Assembly: GCA_022820665.1 (NCBI GenBank)
Contig: JAJEFB010000025.1
Span: forward strand, 89,041 to 153,040
Reading direction: 5' to 3'
Source: Anaerolineae bacterium
GTDB lineage: Bacteria; Chloroflexota; Anaerolineae; Aggregatilineales; Phototrophicaceae
DNA length: 64,000 bases
Part shown: piece after piece, positions 8,353-16,391 of the stretch
How positions within the stretch are numbered: the stretch's first letter is position 1
Layout of the letters: each line of letters opens with the position of its first letter
Translations under genes and position numbers: made by a program
Notes under the pieces: generated by a model
What the model saw: only the letters and a program-made list of their open reading frames with translations
Database searches by the model: none
What the model was told of the DNA's origin: nothing

Positions 8353-9767
8353 TTGCGGTACCGGCGATCAAACGCCTGATGATAGCGACGCTCTTGCTAT
8401 TCGCGGCGATAGCCCTGGCAGCAACTTATTGGGCGCTTGCCGGGCGAGATAGCATTTTGCTTCGGGACGACAATCCCCGTTTGATCGAGGCCGTCGCGCG
8501 GATCCACCGCGGCAGCATTTACGACCACCAGGAACAATTGTTGGTCGAAAGCGTGGAAAGCAACAGCGGCATGAGAAGATCTTACCTCCGGTCCTCGACA
8601 TACAGCCTGGTCGGCTATTACAGTTTGCGTTACGGCTCCTCCGGCGTCGAAGCCGCCTTCAACGAGGCTTTGATCGGAAGCAAATCGAGCGAAACTTTAG
8701 AAAATTATTTCCTGCGCGAGATTCTCAACCTGCCGCGAGAAGGCGCGGATCTGCGGCTCACGCTCATGGCTGATGTACAGGACGCGCTCACACTCGCCAT
8801 GCAAGACTATCGAGGCGCAGCCGTAATGATGGACTCAAAGAGCGGAGCGATTCTCGCAATGGCCAGCTTACCCGCTTACGATCCGAATACGCTCGATGAG
8901 GACTGGGAATACCTGGTTGCCGACGAGGGCAGACCATTTTTCAACCGCGCCCTACAAGGCTTGTATCAGCCTGGTACGGCTATGACAACGCTGTGGCTGG
9001 CACAGGCGATTCAGTCCGGCTATGACCTGTCAAGACCATTCACTGAGCCAGATGCGCCGGTTGAACTCGAGCCAGGTTTGAGTTTCAAGTGCTTGCTCCA
9101 ACCGCCCGGCGAAGAAATCACCCTGGTAGAAGCTTTCATTTCCGGGTGCCCCGCTCCCTTCGTCAACTACCAGGCGACGCTACCATGGGACAGCTATGCC
9201 GGGATCGTGGAGGCCTTTTCGCTGAATGAACCGAGTACCCTGGCCGGTTTCCCCGTTCCGGGCGCCGGCGCCATTGCGCCAACCGATCTCGACGACGCTG
9301 CGGAATCGGATGATTCGCGCTTGCGCGATAGTTTGGGACAAGGCGATCTGACTATGACTCCGTTGCAAATGGCCGCCATCATGTCTGCCATGGCAGGTGA
9401 TGGCGCTGCGCCGACGCCCACTGTTTTGTCGGGGATTCGCCAGCCGGGGGCGGAAATATGGGAGGAGCGGAAGCCAGAACAAAGCGCTCGCATCATGTTG
9501 GCGCCCGAAACTGCCGCAAAACTTCGCACCGTGTTTCAACAGGCTTGGCGGAATATGAGTGACCAATTCACTCCGGTTGCTGACGGTATCGGCGCAAACA
9601 TCGCCATGTCGAGATCGGGTGAAGAGGCGCAAATATGGCTAAATGGATTTGTGACGCCAGGCGAGAGACCGGCCGTCGCGTTTGTCGTTGTGCTGGAAAA
9701 CACGGACGATATCGAAGCGCTTGTCGGGATCGGCGGAGCAGTGACCGAAGCGCTTTTGTCGTCGTGA
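8349..9767 (+). CDS. Class-B penicillin-binding-protein homologue with lost catalytic motifs
   Basis: 472 residues from ATG 8349, coupled to rodA by an ATGA overlap; longer in-frame extensions into rodA are discarded. N-terminal membrane helix (about 11-31), then the PBP dimerisation start HRGSIYD, GYYSLRYGSSGVEAAFNEAL and a transpeptidase-like domain (about 155-470) with GQGDLTMTPLQMA and IWLNGF. All three catalytic signatures are gone: the SxxK position reads T210-A-M-T213 (in QPGTAMTT), the SxN position reads GCP (266-268) and the KTG position reads RSG (422-424). It therefore should not acylate penicillin or cross-link peptides. It may remain as a structural activator of the SEDS partner. 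Confidence 0.85.
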   Translation: MIAVPAIKRLMIATLLLFAAIALAATYWALAGRDSILLRDDNPRLIEAVARIHRGSIYDHQEQLLVESVESNSGMRRSYLRSSTYSLVGYYSLRYGSSGVEAAFNEALIGSKSSETLENYFLREILNLPREGADLRLTLMADVQDALTLAMQDYRGAAVMMDSKSGAILAMASLPAYDPNTLDEDWEYLVADEGRPFFNRALQGLYQPGTAMTTLWLAQAIQSGYDLSRPFTEPDAPVELEPGLSFKCLLQPPGEEITLVEAFISGCPAPFVNYQATLPWDSYAGIVEAFSLNEPSTLAGFPVPGAGAIAPTDLDDAAESDDSRLRDSLGQGDLTMTPLQMAAIMSAMAGDGAAPTPTVLSGIRQPGAEIWEERKPEQSARIMLAPETAAKLRTVFQQAWRNMSDQFTPVADGIGANIAMSRSGEEAQIWLNGFVTPGERPAVAFVVVLENTDDIEALVGIGGAVTEALLSS

Positions 9768-9795
9768 ATACAGATTCGAACTGCGACGCCCCGTC

Positions 9796-12700
9796 CTACC
9801 CAACCAGCGAAACGCCTCTCGACGCGAGCTCCTGGTTAAAAGCCGCAATATCGCCTTCTTTCACCGCGTCGAAGAGCTTGAGTTGATCGCCAATGAGTCC
9901 CGATAGTTTGTCAAATACGTGATACGATTGCTCCGTCGGCGGGTACTCTCCCAAAGCAACCACAGCAGGCAAGGCGCTCAATCGCCGTAAGGGATCAGCG
10001 CCGCTGTTGACCCGTCCGGGCCAACCTTCACGTAATTCGGGGATGAAGATCTTGTTTTCGATATCGAGAATGGCTTCTCGCAGCGCGCTGGCGCGGTCCG
10101 CCAGGTCTTTGCTCTCGTCAGCTTGAGACAGCCGCTCGGACAGGCTCTTCAACTGAGCGCGGTGGCTGCGCATCGCATTGACGGACTCAGTCGCTTCCGA
10201 GTAGAAATCGTAGATCCTCTTCAGCAAGCCGAATTGGCGCTCAAGCTCGTCCTGAGACGCCTTTGAGCTAGCGTCCTTCACCAGGTTGAAGGACCGCGTC
10301 TGAACATCATCGCCAACCTGAAGAGCAACCTGATATTCGCCGGGCGCAACTGTAGGTCCGGGCATGCGCTCGAACTGCGCATCATCGCCCTTTAGCTTTG
10401 GCGAGTCCGGCAAACGCATATCCCAGACGAAGCGATTCCATCCCACATTGGCGGTGAGGAATATTGCAGATTTATCCCTTTTCTCCTTTTGAGCTCCTCG
10501 GTCGTCATCGTCCATGCTGAAGAATTCGCGTAGCAGATTCCCGGCATCATCGGAGAAACTCAACTTGATCTTGCCGTCAGGGCTTTCATGAAGGTAATAA
10601 GTCACTATGACCCCGCGCGGCAGATTCTCGCCGGAATCGAGGAAGCTTCGTTCGACGACATTCTCCTCTGTGCGCGAATGCGTGTATGCAGCCATAACGC
10701 CGGTAGAACTCATATAGGTCTTGCCCGGCTGGTCGACCAAGCGCCGCCCATCAATGCTCTCAAGAACGCGCCCCGTATCGCGTGGTTGGAGCAAGAGGGA
10801 TCGTGACAGCGCTGCCTCGCCTGCCAACTGATGCAGACCTGTCAGATCATCGAGAATCCAAAAGGAGCGACCATGCGTCGCAGCGATAAGATCGCCCCTC
10901 TTGACCAGCAGATCGTGAATCGGCGTGATCGGCAAGTTGAGTTGCAGTCGCTGCCAATTGGCGCCGTCGTCGAAGGAACAGTAGACGCCTGTCTCCGTAC
11001 CCGCATAGAGCAGGCCCGCCCGCGCCGGATCGCAGCGGATAACCCGCGTGAAGTCCTCAGAAGCTATGCCCGCGTCGATGCGCGTCCAAGACTGCCCATA
11101 GTCTGACGTCTTGTAAAGATAGGGCGCATAATCATCCAGTTTGTAACGGGTCGCGGCCATATAGCAAGTTGCGGGATCATGCGCCGACGGTTCCAGCATG
11201 CTGATCATGGACCACTCGGGCAGATCCGCGGGCGTAATGTTCTGCCAGTTCGCGCCATTGTCCCTGGAGATATGCGCCAGTCCGTCGTCCGAGCCCGCCC
11301 ACAAGACACCAGGCTCATGCGGCGATTCGGCAAAGGCGAAGACGGTTGCATAGACCTCCGCGCCCACAGCATCCCGATTGATCGGCCCGCCCGTGACCTT
11401 GAGCGTCTCGGGATCCGCGCGCGTCAAATCCGGGCTGATTGGCCGCCAACTGTGACCCTCGTCCGTCGACTTGAACACGACGTTCCCGCCGACGTACAGC
11501 GTGTCCGGATCATGTGGAGAGAAAACAATGGGATAAGTCCAGGCAAAGCGATATTCATGGTCAGCCGCCGCTTCGCCAGCCATGTATTCTGGCCAGGTGG
11601 TAACCAGCCGCAACTGCATAGTGCTATGGTCGTAACGCTGCAAGCAGTTGCCCCCGCCCGGCGAACTGCCGATGGCGCCGACAAAAATGATGTCATCATT
11701 GTCCGGTTTGACCGCGATATATCCGCTCTCGCCGGAGCCGGCGATGAAGCCATCCATCCACATCAGCGAGGACTTGTTGTTGCGGCTTGGCACGGCGATG
11801 CTGCTATTGTCCTGCTGCGTGCCATAAACATAATAGGGATCGCGATTGTCAGCCGCGACGTGATAGAACTGCGCCGTCGGCTGATTATAGATCGTCGACC
11901 AAGAGGCTCCGCCGTTCAAGGAGACGCATGCGCCGCCATCATTCCCCTGCACCATTCGCGCCGGATTCTTCGGGTCGATCCACAGGTCATGGTTGTCGCC
12001 ATGCGGCGTACCGATCATGGAATAAGTCCGGCCGCCGTCAACGGATTTCCAAAAGCGCAGATTGTTGACATAAACCGTGTCCGCGTCCTGTGGATCGGGG
12101 GTGAGGTGCATGTAATACCAAGCACGCGAGATAATATCGTTGTTGCGCGCGACATGCCGCCAGGTATCGCCATAGTCGTCGGAGCGGTACATGCCCCCCT
12201 CTTGATGCTCAATCAAGGCGTAGACGCGGCCGGGTTTGGCCGGCGACGCGGCAATGCCGACTTTGCCCAGAATCCCCTGCGGCAAGCCCTTGTTCTGTGT
12301 GATATTGTGCCAGGTGTCGCCGCCGTCAGTCGAACGCCAAATGCCGCTGTCTTCGCCGCCACTGCTGATCATATGGAAATTGCGATAGGCTTCCCATATC
12401 GACGCGTACATGATCCTCGGATTGTTGTTGTCAATGCTCAGGTCCACCGCGCCGGCTTTGTTGCTGACGAAGAGCACCTGTTCCCAGGACGCGCCGCCGT
12501 CCCTCGACCTGAAAACGCCGCGCTGCTGATTCCGCCCGAATGCATGTCCCAGTGCCGCGACGAACACGGTGTCCGGGTCCCGCGGGTGAATGCGGATCTT
12601 GCCGATGTGGCGGGTATCCTCCAATCCGATGTGCTGCCAACTGCGTCCGGCGTCGGTGGACTTGTAAACGCCGTCCCCATGCGAGACATCAATGCGGATG

Positions 12701-12963
12701 GTCGCTTCGCCCGTGCCGGCGTATATGACATTGGGATCCACTTCCGAGACTGCCAGCGCCCCGACCGAAGAGGTATTGAAGTAGCCGTCGGAAATATTGC
12801 GCCAGTATTGACCGGCATCATCAGTCTTCCAGACGCCGCCGGCGCAAGCCCCGAAATAAAATGTGCCGAGGTCGTTCACGTCGCCCGCCACAGTGACGAC
12901 GCGCCCGCCGCGGAAGGGTCCGATGCAGCGCCAGCGTCCGATGTTGTCGAGGGGAAGGGTCAT
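9796..12963 (-). CDS. Large BNR/VPS10-type beta-propeller protein
   Basis: 1,055 residues. The N-terminal ~700 residues carry repeated Asp-box units of the type SxDxGxxW (for example STDAGRSW, STDGGDTW, SVDGGRTY, SRDNGANW), each followed by a beta-strand containing VYAGT-like strings, as in sortilin/VPS10-like and glycosyl-hydrolase-like propellers. The C-terminal ~330 residues are a beta-sandwich with a late helical stretch (about 925-985) and no recognised catalytic site. No signal peptide is visible; the protein starts MTLPLDNIGRWRCIGPFRGG. The function is unknown; proteins of this type are often secreted or surface binding or hydrolytic proteins. The gene converges with the PBP-like gene with a 28-nt gap. 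A long ORF on the other strand is its shadow. Confidence 0.8.
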   Translation of the reverse strand: MTLPLDNIGRWRCIGPFRGGRVVTVAGDVNDLGTFYFGACAGGVWKTDDAGQYWRNISDGYFNTSSVGALAVSEVDPNVIYAGTGEATIRIDVSHGDGVYKSTDAGRSWQHIGLEDTRHIGKIRIHPRDPDTVFVAALGHAFGRNQQRGVFRSRDGGASWEQVLFVSNKAGAVDLSIDNNNPRIMYASIWEAYRNFHMISSGGEDSGIWRSTDGGDTWHNITQNKGLPQGILGKVGIAASPAKPGRVYALIEHQEGGMYRSDDYGDTWRHVARNNDIISRAWYYMHLTPDPQDADTVYVNNLRFWKSVDGGRTYSMIGTPHGDNHDLWIDPKNPARMVQGNDGGACVSLNGGASWSTIYNQPTAQFYHVAADNRDPYYVYGTQQDNSSIAVPSRNNKSSLMWMDGFIAGSGESGYIAVKPDNDDIIFVGAIGSSPGGGNCLQRYDHSTMQLRLVTTWPEYMAGEAAADHEYRFAWTYPIVFSPHDPDTLYVGGNVVFKSTDEGHSWRPISPDLTRADPETLKVTGGPINRDAVGAEVYATVFAFAESPHEPGVLWAGSDDGLAHISRDNGANWQNITPADLPEWSMISMLEPSAHDPATCYMAATRYKLDDYAPYLYKTSDYGQSWTRIDAGIASEDFTRVIRCDPARAGLLYAGTETGVYCSFDDGANWQRLQLNLPITPIHDLLVKRGDLIAATHGRSFWILDDLTGLHQLAGEAALSRSLLLQPRDTGRVLESIDGRRLVDQPGKTYMSSTGVMAAYTHSRTEENVVERSFLDSGENLPRGVIVTYYLHESPDGKIKLSFSDDAGNLLREFFSMDDDDRGAQKEKRDKSAIFLTANVGWNRFVWDMRLPDSPKLKGDDAQFERMPGPTVAPGEYQVALQVGDDVQTRSFNLVKDASSKASQDELERQFGLLKRIYDFYSEATESVNAMRSHRAQLKSLSERLSQADESKDLADRASALREAILDIENKIFIPELREGWPGRVNSGADPLRRLSALPAVVALGEYPPTEQSYHVFDKLSGLIGDQLKLFDAVKEGDIAAFNQELASRGVSLVG

Positions 12964-13003
12964 GTGATTTGTGCTTTCGTTGTTGGTGGATGAGATGGGA
13001 CGT

Positions 13004-13033
13004 ATTGTAGCGTGTTATGCAAAATCGCGTAAA
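13004..13033 (-). promoter_or_regulatory. Candidate promoter of the beta-propeller gene
   Basis: On the minus strand, TTTACG (complement of 13028-13033) and TACAAT (complement of 13004-13009) are separated by 18 nt, about 40 nt upstream of the ATG at 12963. The match is moderate. It would be divergent from the defense-operon promoter at 13046-13073. Confidence 0.35.
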
Positions 13034-13045
13034 CAGATTCAGTCA

Positions 13046-13073
13046 TTGCAAATCTGCAAAGTCTAGGTAGAAT
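13046..13073 (+). promoter_or_regulatory. Candidate promoter of the AbiL-like defense operon
   Basis: TTGCAA (13046-13051) and TAGAAT (13068-13073) are separated by 16 nt. The predicted transcript start near 13080 is followed at once by a small hairpin with a T-rich loop (around 13081-13097) and then by the ATPase gene at 13123 with AAAGGTG as ribosome site. Confidence 0.5.
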
Positions 13074-13122
13074 GCGTGAAGCGAGATTTTTTCTCGTTTC
13101 GTGTAATAAAAGGTGTCAAATC

Positions 13123-14484
13123 ATGCTAATTCGGTTCACAGTAGAGAATTTCTTGTCATTCAAGGACGAAGTTGAGTTCTCGATGGTCCCGGGCAGAACG
13201 CGAAGACATAAAAACCATATCATTGCGAGCGGCAAAAGGAGAGACATCCGTTTGCTAAAGACCGCCGTGATATATGGCGCAAATGCCTCGGGAAAGTCGA
13301 ATCTAATTAAGGCGATGAGCTTTGCTAGAGATCTAATCGTCAGAGGTACATCTGGCAAGCAAAGGATCGGAGTGATTCCCTTTCGATTTGACGCTAAGAA
13401 AGAGGATATTCCCTCAAGATTTCAGTTCGATATCAAATGTAATGACAAGACTTTCAGCTACGGATTTGAAGTCGACAAGCAGCGAGTGCACTCGGAATGG
13501 CTGTATGAAATTCGCTCTTCAAGCGAGAAAATGTATTTTGAGCGAGAGACGAATTCTGAAGGAAAGACTAGTGTAACCTTCGGAAATTTAGCATTTACTG
13601 AGGAACAGGGTGAGCAGTTTTTTCAATTTGTTGCCGCGGGCACCCGAGCAAATCAGCTTTTTCTTAAAGAGTGCACTGAACGCAACGCACTGATTTTCGA
13701 AGAAGTGAATCGTTGGTTTGATGAGAAGCTGGTGCTCATTTTCCCTGACACTAAGCCTGCAGGGGTTGAAATTGCATTTCTGAATGATGATGAGTTTCAA
13801 AATGAATTCGTTAAGATTTTGAAGTTATTCGATTTGGGAATCGAAAACATACTATTGGAAGATTTTGACTTCGACTCGGAGACACGAATACCGGCAGAAG
13901 TCAGGGAACGAATCAAGGAAGATATTCAAGAAATGAGCCTCCCCGATGGGGGACATGCGATAGTTCAAATTCCGGCACTCAACATCTTTATATTCGTTGG
14001 CGAAAACCAAGAGCCAATATCAAAACGATTTATGACAATGCATAAAGTTGAAGGTAAAGACGACCATGCGTTACTGGAGCTAACCGAAGAATCTGAAGGA
14101 ACTCAACGTCTGTTTGAAATTGTTCCCGCGCTGCTGGACCTCATGAATGAAAAACATGAACGTGTCTTTATCATTGATGAACTGGATAGGCGGCTTCATG
14201 CTCTACTGAGCTACAAAATATTGGAACTTTTTCTCACAAGGAAGACGAAACAGAAAAGCCAATTAATTGTCACTACCCATGAAGCGGGAATTTTGGATTT
14301 GGAATTGTTGCGTCGAGATGAAATCTGGTTTATCGAGAAGAACATCGCGGGTCAGTCCGTGATGTATTCGTTAGAAGAGTTTCACCCACGTTATGACAAA
14401 GACATTCGCAAAAGCTATTTGCAGGGCAGATTTGGCGCGATCCCATTGTTGCCTAGTCGCCGCAGTCTTGAATTGCGACAGTAA
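13123..14484 (+). CDS. AAA/ABC-type ATPase of an AbiL-like defense pair
   Basis: 453 residues from ATG 13123; the 13072 start lies on the promoter -10 box and is rejected. It begins MLIRFTVENFLSFKDEVEF, typical of SMC/RecF-like ATPases (AAA_15/AAA_21). Walker A is YGANASGKSNLIKA (about 50-63), a signature-like segment EESEGTQRLFEI lies at about 325, Walker B is RVFIIDELDRRLH, and VTTHEAGIL gives the switch histidine. The gene is followed 2 nt later by an RloB gene; an ATPase plus RloB is the layout of the AbiL abortive-infection system. Base composition is clearly more AT-rich than its neighbours, suggesting acquisition by transfer. Specific phage target unknown. Confidence 0.8.
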   Translation: MLIRFTVENFLSFKDEVEFSMVPGRTRRHKNHIIASGKRRDIRLLKTAVIYGANASGKSNLIKAMSFARDLIVRGTSGKQRIGVIPFRFDAKKEDIPSRFQFDIKCNDKTFSYGFEVDKQRVHSEWLYEIRSSSEKMYFERETNSEGKTSVTFGNLAFTEEQGEQFFQFVAAGTRANQLFLKECTERNALIFEEVNRWFDEKLVLIFPDTKPAGVEIAFLNDDEFQNEFVKILKLFDLGIENILLEDFDFDSETRIPAEVRERIKEDIQEMSLPDGGHAIVQIPALNIFIFVGENQEPISKRFMTMHKVEGKDDHALLELTEESEGTQRLFEIVPALLDLMNEKHERVFIIDELDRRLHALLSYKILELFLTRKTKQKSQLIVTTHEAGILDLELLRRDEIWFIEKNIAGQSVMYSLEEFHPRYDKDIRKSYLQGRFGAIPLLPSRRSLELRQ

Positions 14485-14486
14485 CT

Positions 14487-15158
14487 ATGCCCAGACAAAG
14501 TACCCGTCCTTTTAAACGAAAAAGCAAGTTTAGAGATGCGAAATCTATCGTTATCGCCACAGAAGGCGAACTGACCGAACCAATTTACTTTGATGCTCTT
14601 GCGTTGGACGATAGATTCCGGCATCCTCGTGTTGCTATTCAAGTCATTCCTGCAATAAGTGGTCTTTCTTCTCCGAAGCATGTGATCAAACGCCTAGACA
14701 AGGTTAAACGCGAATCCGGGTTATACGAGGGAGATGAGCTATGGCTAGTGATTGACAAGGACAAATGGGAAGACAGTATGTTAAGCGAGGTCGCACAGCA
14801 GGTAAGACAAAAGGGCTATTGCCTGGCGGACAGCAACCCTTGTTTCGAGATCTGGCTGCTGCTGCACAAAAGGTCGCTAGATGACTATACCCCACAAGAG
14901 CAAGAGGAGCTTAAAGAAAATAGAAGATCACACCCTCGCAGTTCAAGAACTAGACTGGAGAAAGAACTTATTGATATTTGCGGATCATACGACAAACGCA
15001 ACCTGAACACGTCGCACTATCTCCCTTTTGTAGACTCCGCAATTGAGAACGCGCACAATGCCGATACTGAATGTGATACACGCTGGCTAAACAGCCTCGG
15101 CTCCCGCGTCTACAAACTCGTCCAATCCATCATCGACTCCTCACCCAACAACCCCTGA
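14487..15158 (+). CDS. RloB-family protein (AbiLii-like, TOPRIM-like effector)
   Basis: 223 residues starting 2 nt after the ATPase stop, so the two are co-translated. RloB landmarks: a basic N-terminus (RPFKRKSKFRDAKS), IATEGELTEPIYFDAL with the acidic EGE, LWLVIDKDKWE with the DxD pair, and SNPCFEIWLLLHKRS. Together these look like a TOPRIM-like metal-binding nuclease core. In AbiL and related two-gene systems such proteins are thought to be the toxic effector controlled by the ATPase. The last ~90 bases switch to GC-rich sequence, and the 3' end overlaps the convergent glycosyltransferase gene by 18 nt. Confidence 0.82.
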   Translation: MPRQSTRPFKRKSKFRDAKSIVIATEGELTEPIYFDALALDDRFRHPRVAIQVIPAISGLSSPKHVIKRLDKVKRESGLYEGDELWLVIDKDKWEDSMLSEVAQQVRQKGYCLADSNPCFEIWLLLHKRSLDDYTPQEQEELKENRRSHPRSSRTRLEKELIDICGSYDKRNLNTSHYLPFVDSAIENAHNADTECDTRWLNSLGSRVYKLVQSIIDSSPNNP

Positions 15159-16379
15159 CACCAACCCCGCCGCCCGCTCAACCCCACCCAGCCCAGCCAT
15201 CTCCCCCGCGAAGCGCCGCGCATTCTCTTGAACCCAGTCCGCCTCCAATAGCGCATGCACCCCTTCCCGCAACTGCCCCTGTCGCACATCATGCGCCGTC
15301 AAGTGCAAGCCGACCTTGGCCTCCGCAACGCGCCGCGCCTGAATGCGCTGATCAGCAGCGTGCGGCACCACAATCTGCGGCAGGCCATGTATCAGGGCGC
15401 GATGGGTCGTGCCCATGCCGCCATGATGGATGACGATCTTGCAACGCCGCAGCACATAGTCATAGGGCGCCCAGGTCAAAAGCCGTGTGCCCGGCGGCAG
15501 CGCGCGTTTGAGCTCGGCTTTCTTTTCCGGCGAGATCGGATGCCAGCCGATTGTGACCACAGGGACGATGCCCTCCCGAGCCAGCGCCTGCGCCCCCCAA
15601 CTGAAAAAGCCTAAATCCCCGGTGAAAATCGTGCCCAAGGTCACCAGGCCGAGCGGCTTGTCCTCGGGGATATCCGCCAGCCAGGTTGGCGGCGCGCCAT
15701 GGTCGGTTTCAACGCGCCCACCGACGAACTGCGTCTGAGGCAGTATCGTTGCCATTTCGGACTGATACCATGCCGGCGTGAAATAGGTAACATGCAACAG
15801 ATCGCTGCGAATGGACGGCGCGGTACCCTTGGAGAAGTTGCGCCCGGTGACGCCGAATCGCTCACAGAGCCGTTGAATGCGCCCCTGACTGTCGCTGCTC
15901 AGGTTGCGCTGCACGGGAAACAAACTGTTCTCGTCCAGCGTCGTCTGGGCGGGCCAACCACAGATGACCAGTGGGATATCCAGCGCGTCGGCGGCGATGG
16001 CGGAAGCGCTCAAAAAGGGATCGGAAACGATAGCCTCCGGCGCGCCGATTTCGGCTGCCAGACGCAGGAGCCCCTCCACTGCCTCGGCAACCAAGTCTTC
16101 GCTGAGCCAGGTATCGAGCGCGCGTCTATAGCGTATATTCACCGCTTCCTGTGGGGGAATCGCCGTCAAATCAGGTTGCGGCGGCGGGGGCCACAGCCAT
16201 CCTGTTTTCTCGACTTGACGGAAAGGAATGCCGACGACGTCCAGCGCGCTTCGCAGTGGCGCTTCGCTCAGCCAAAGGATCTCATGCCCCCGGGACTGCA
16301 TAGCCTGTGCCGTCTTGAGGAAGCCGCCCCAATCGGTGTGGCTGTACAAAGGCGCGGAGATGAACCAGAACGACGCCAT
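15141..16379 (-). CDS. GT1-family glycosyltransferase (macrolide/UDP-glycosyltransferase-like)
   Basis: 412 residues with two Rossmann-like halves. The C-terminal donor-binding half has the GT1 signature HHGGMGTTHRALIHGLPQIV followed by PHAADQRIQARRV, which places nucleotide-sugar contacts as in MGT/UGT enzymes. The N-terminal acceptor half starts FWFISAPLYSHTDWGGFLKTA, with the His near residue 14 that often serves as base. It lies 12 nt downstream of uvrA on the same strand and may be read from the uvrA transcript, though there is no obvious functional link. Acceptor unknown (lipid, carotenoid or antibiotic glycosylation are all possible). Confidence 0.85.
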   Translation of the reverse strand: MASFWFISAPLYSHTDWGGFLKTAQAMQSRGHEILWLSEAPLRSALDVVGIPFRQVEKTGWLWPPPPQPDLTAIPPQEAVNIRYRRALDTWLSEDLVAEAVEGLLRLAAEIGAPEAIVSDPFLSASAIAADALDIPLVICGWPAQTTLDENSLFPVQRNLSSDSQGRIQRLCERFGVTGRNFSKGTAPSIRSDLLHVTYFTPAWYQSEMATILPQTQFVGGRVETDHGAPPTWLADIPEDKPLGLVTLGTIFTGDLGFFSWGAQALAREGIVPVVTIGWHPISPEKKAELKRALPPGTRLLTWAPYDYVLRRCKIVIHHGGMGTTHRALIHGLPQIVVPHAADQRIQARRVAEAKVGLHLTAHDVRQGQLREGVHALLEADWVQENARRFAGEMAGLGGVERAAGLVSGVVG

Positions 16380-16391
16380 TTGCTTAACGGG

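Noticed and set aside
11179..12993. 604-codon ORF on the plus strand
   Set aside because: Antisense shadow of the beta-propeller gene; GC-rich third-position effect. Its translation has no recognisable domain, whereas the minus strand shows regular Asp-box repeats.
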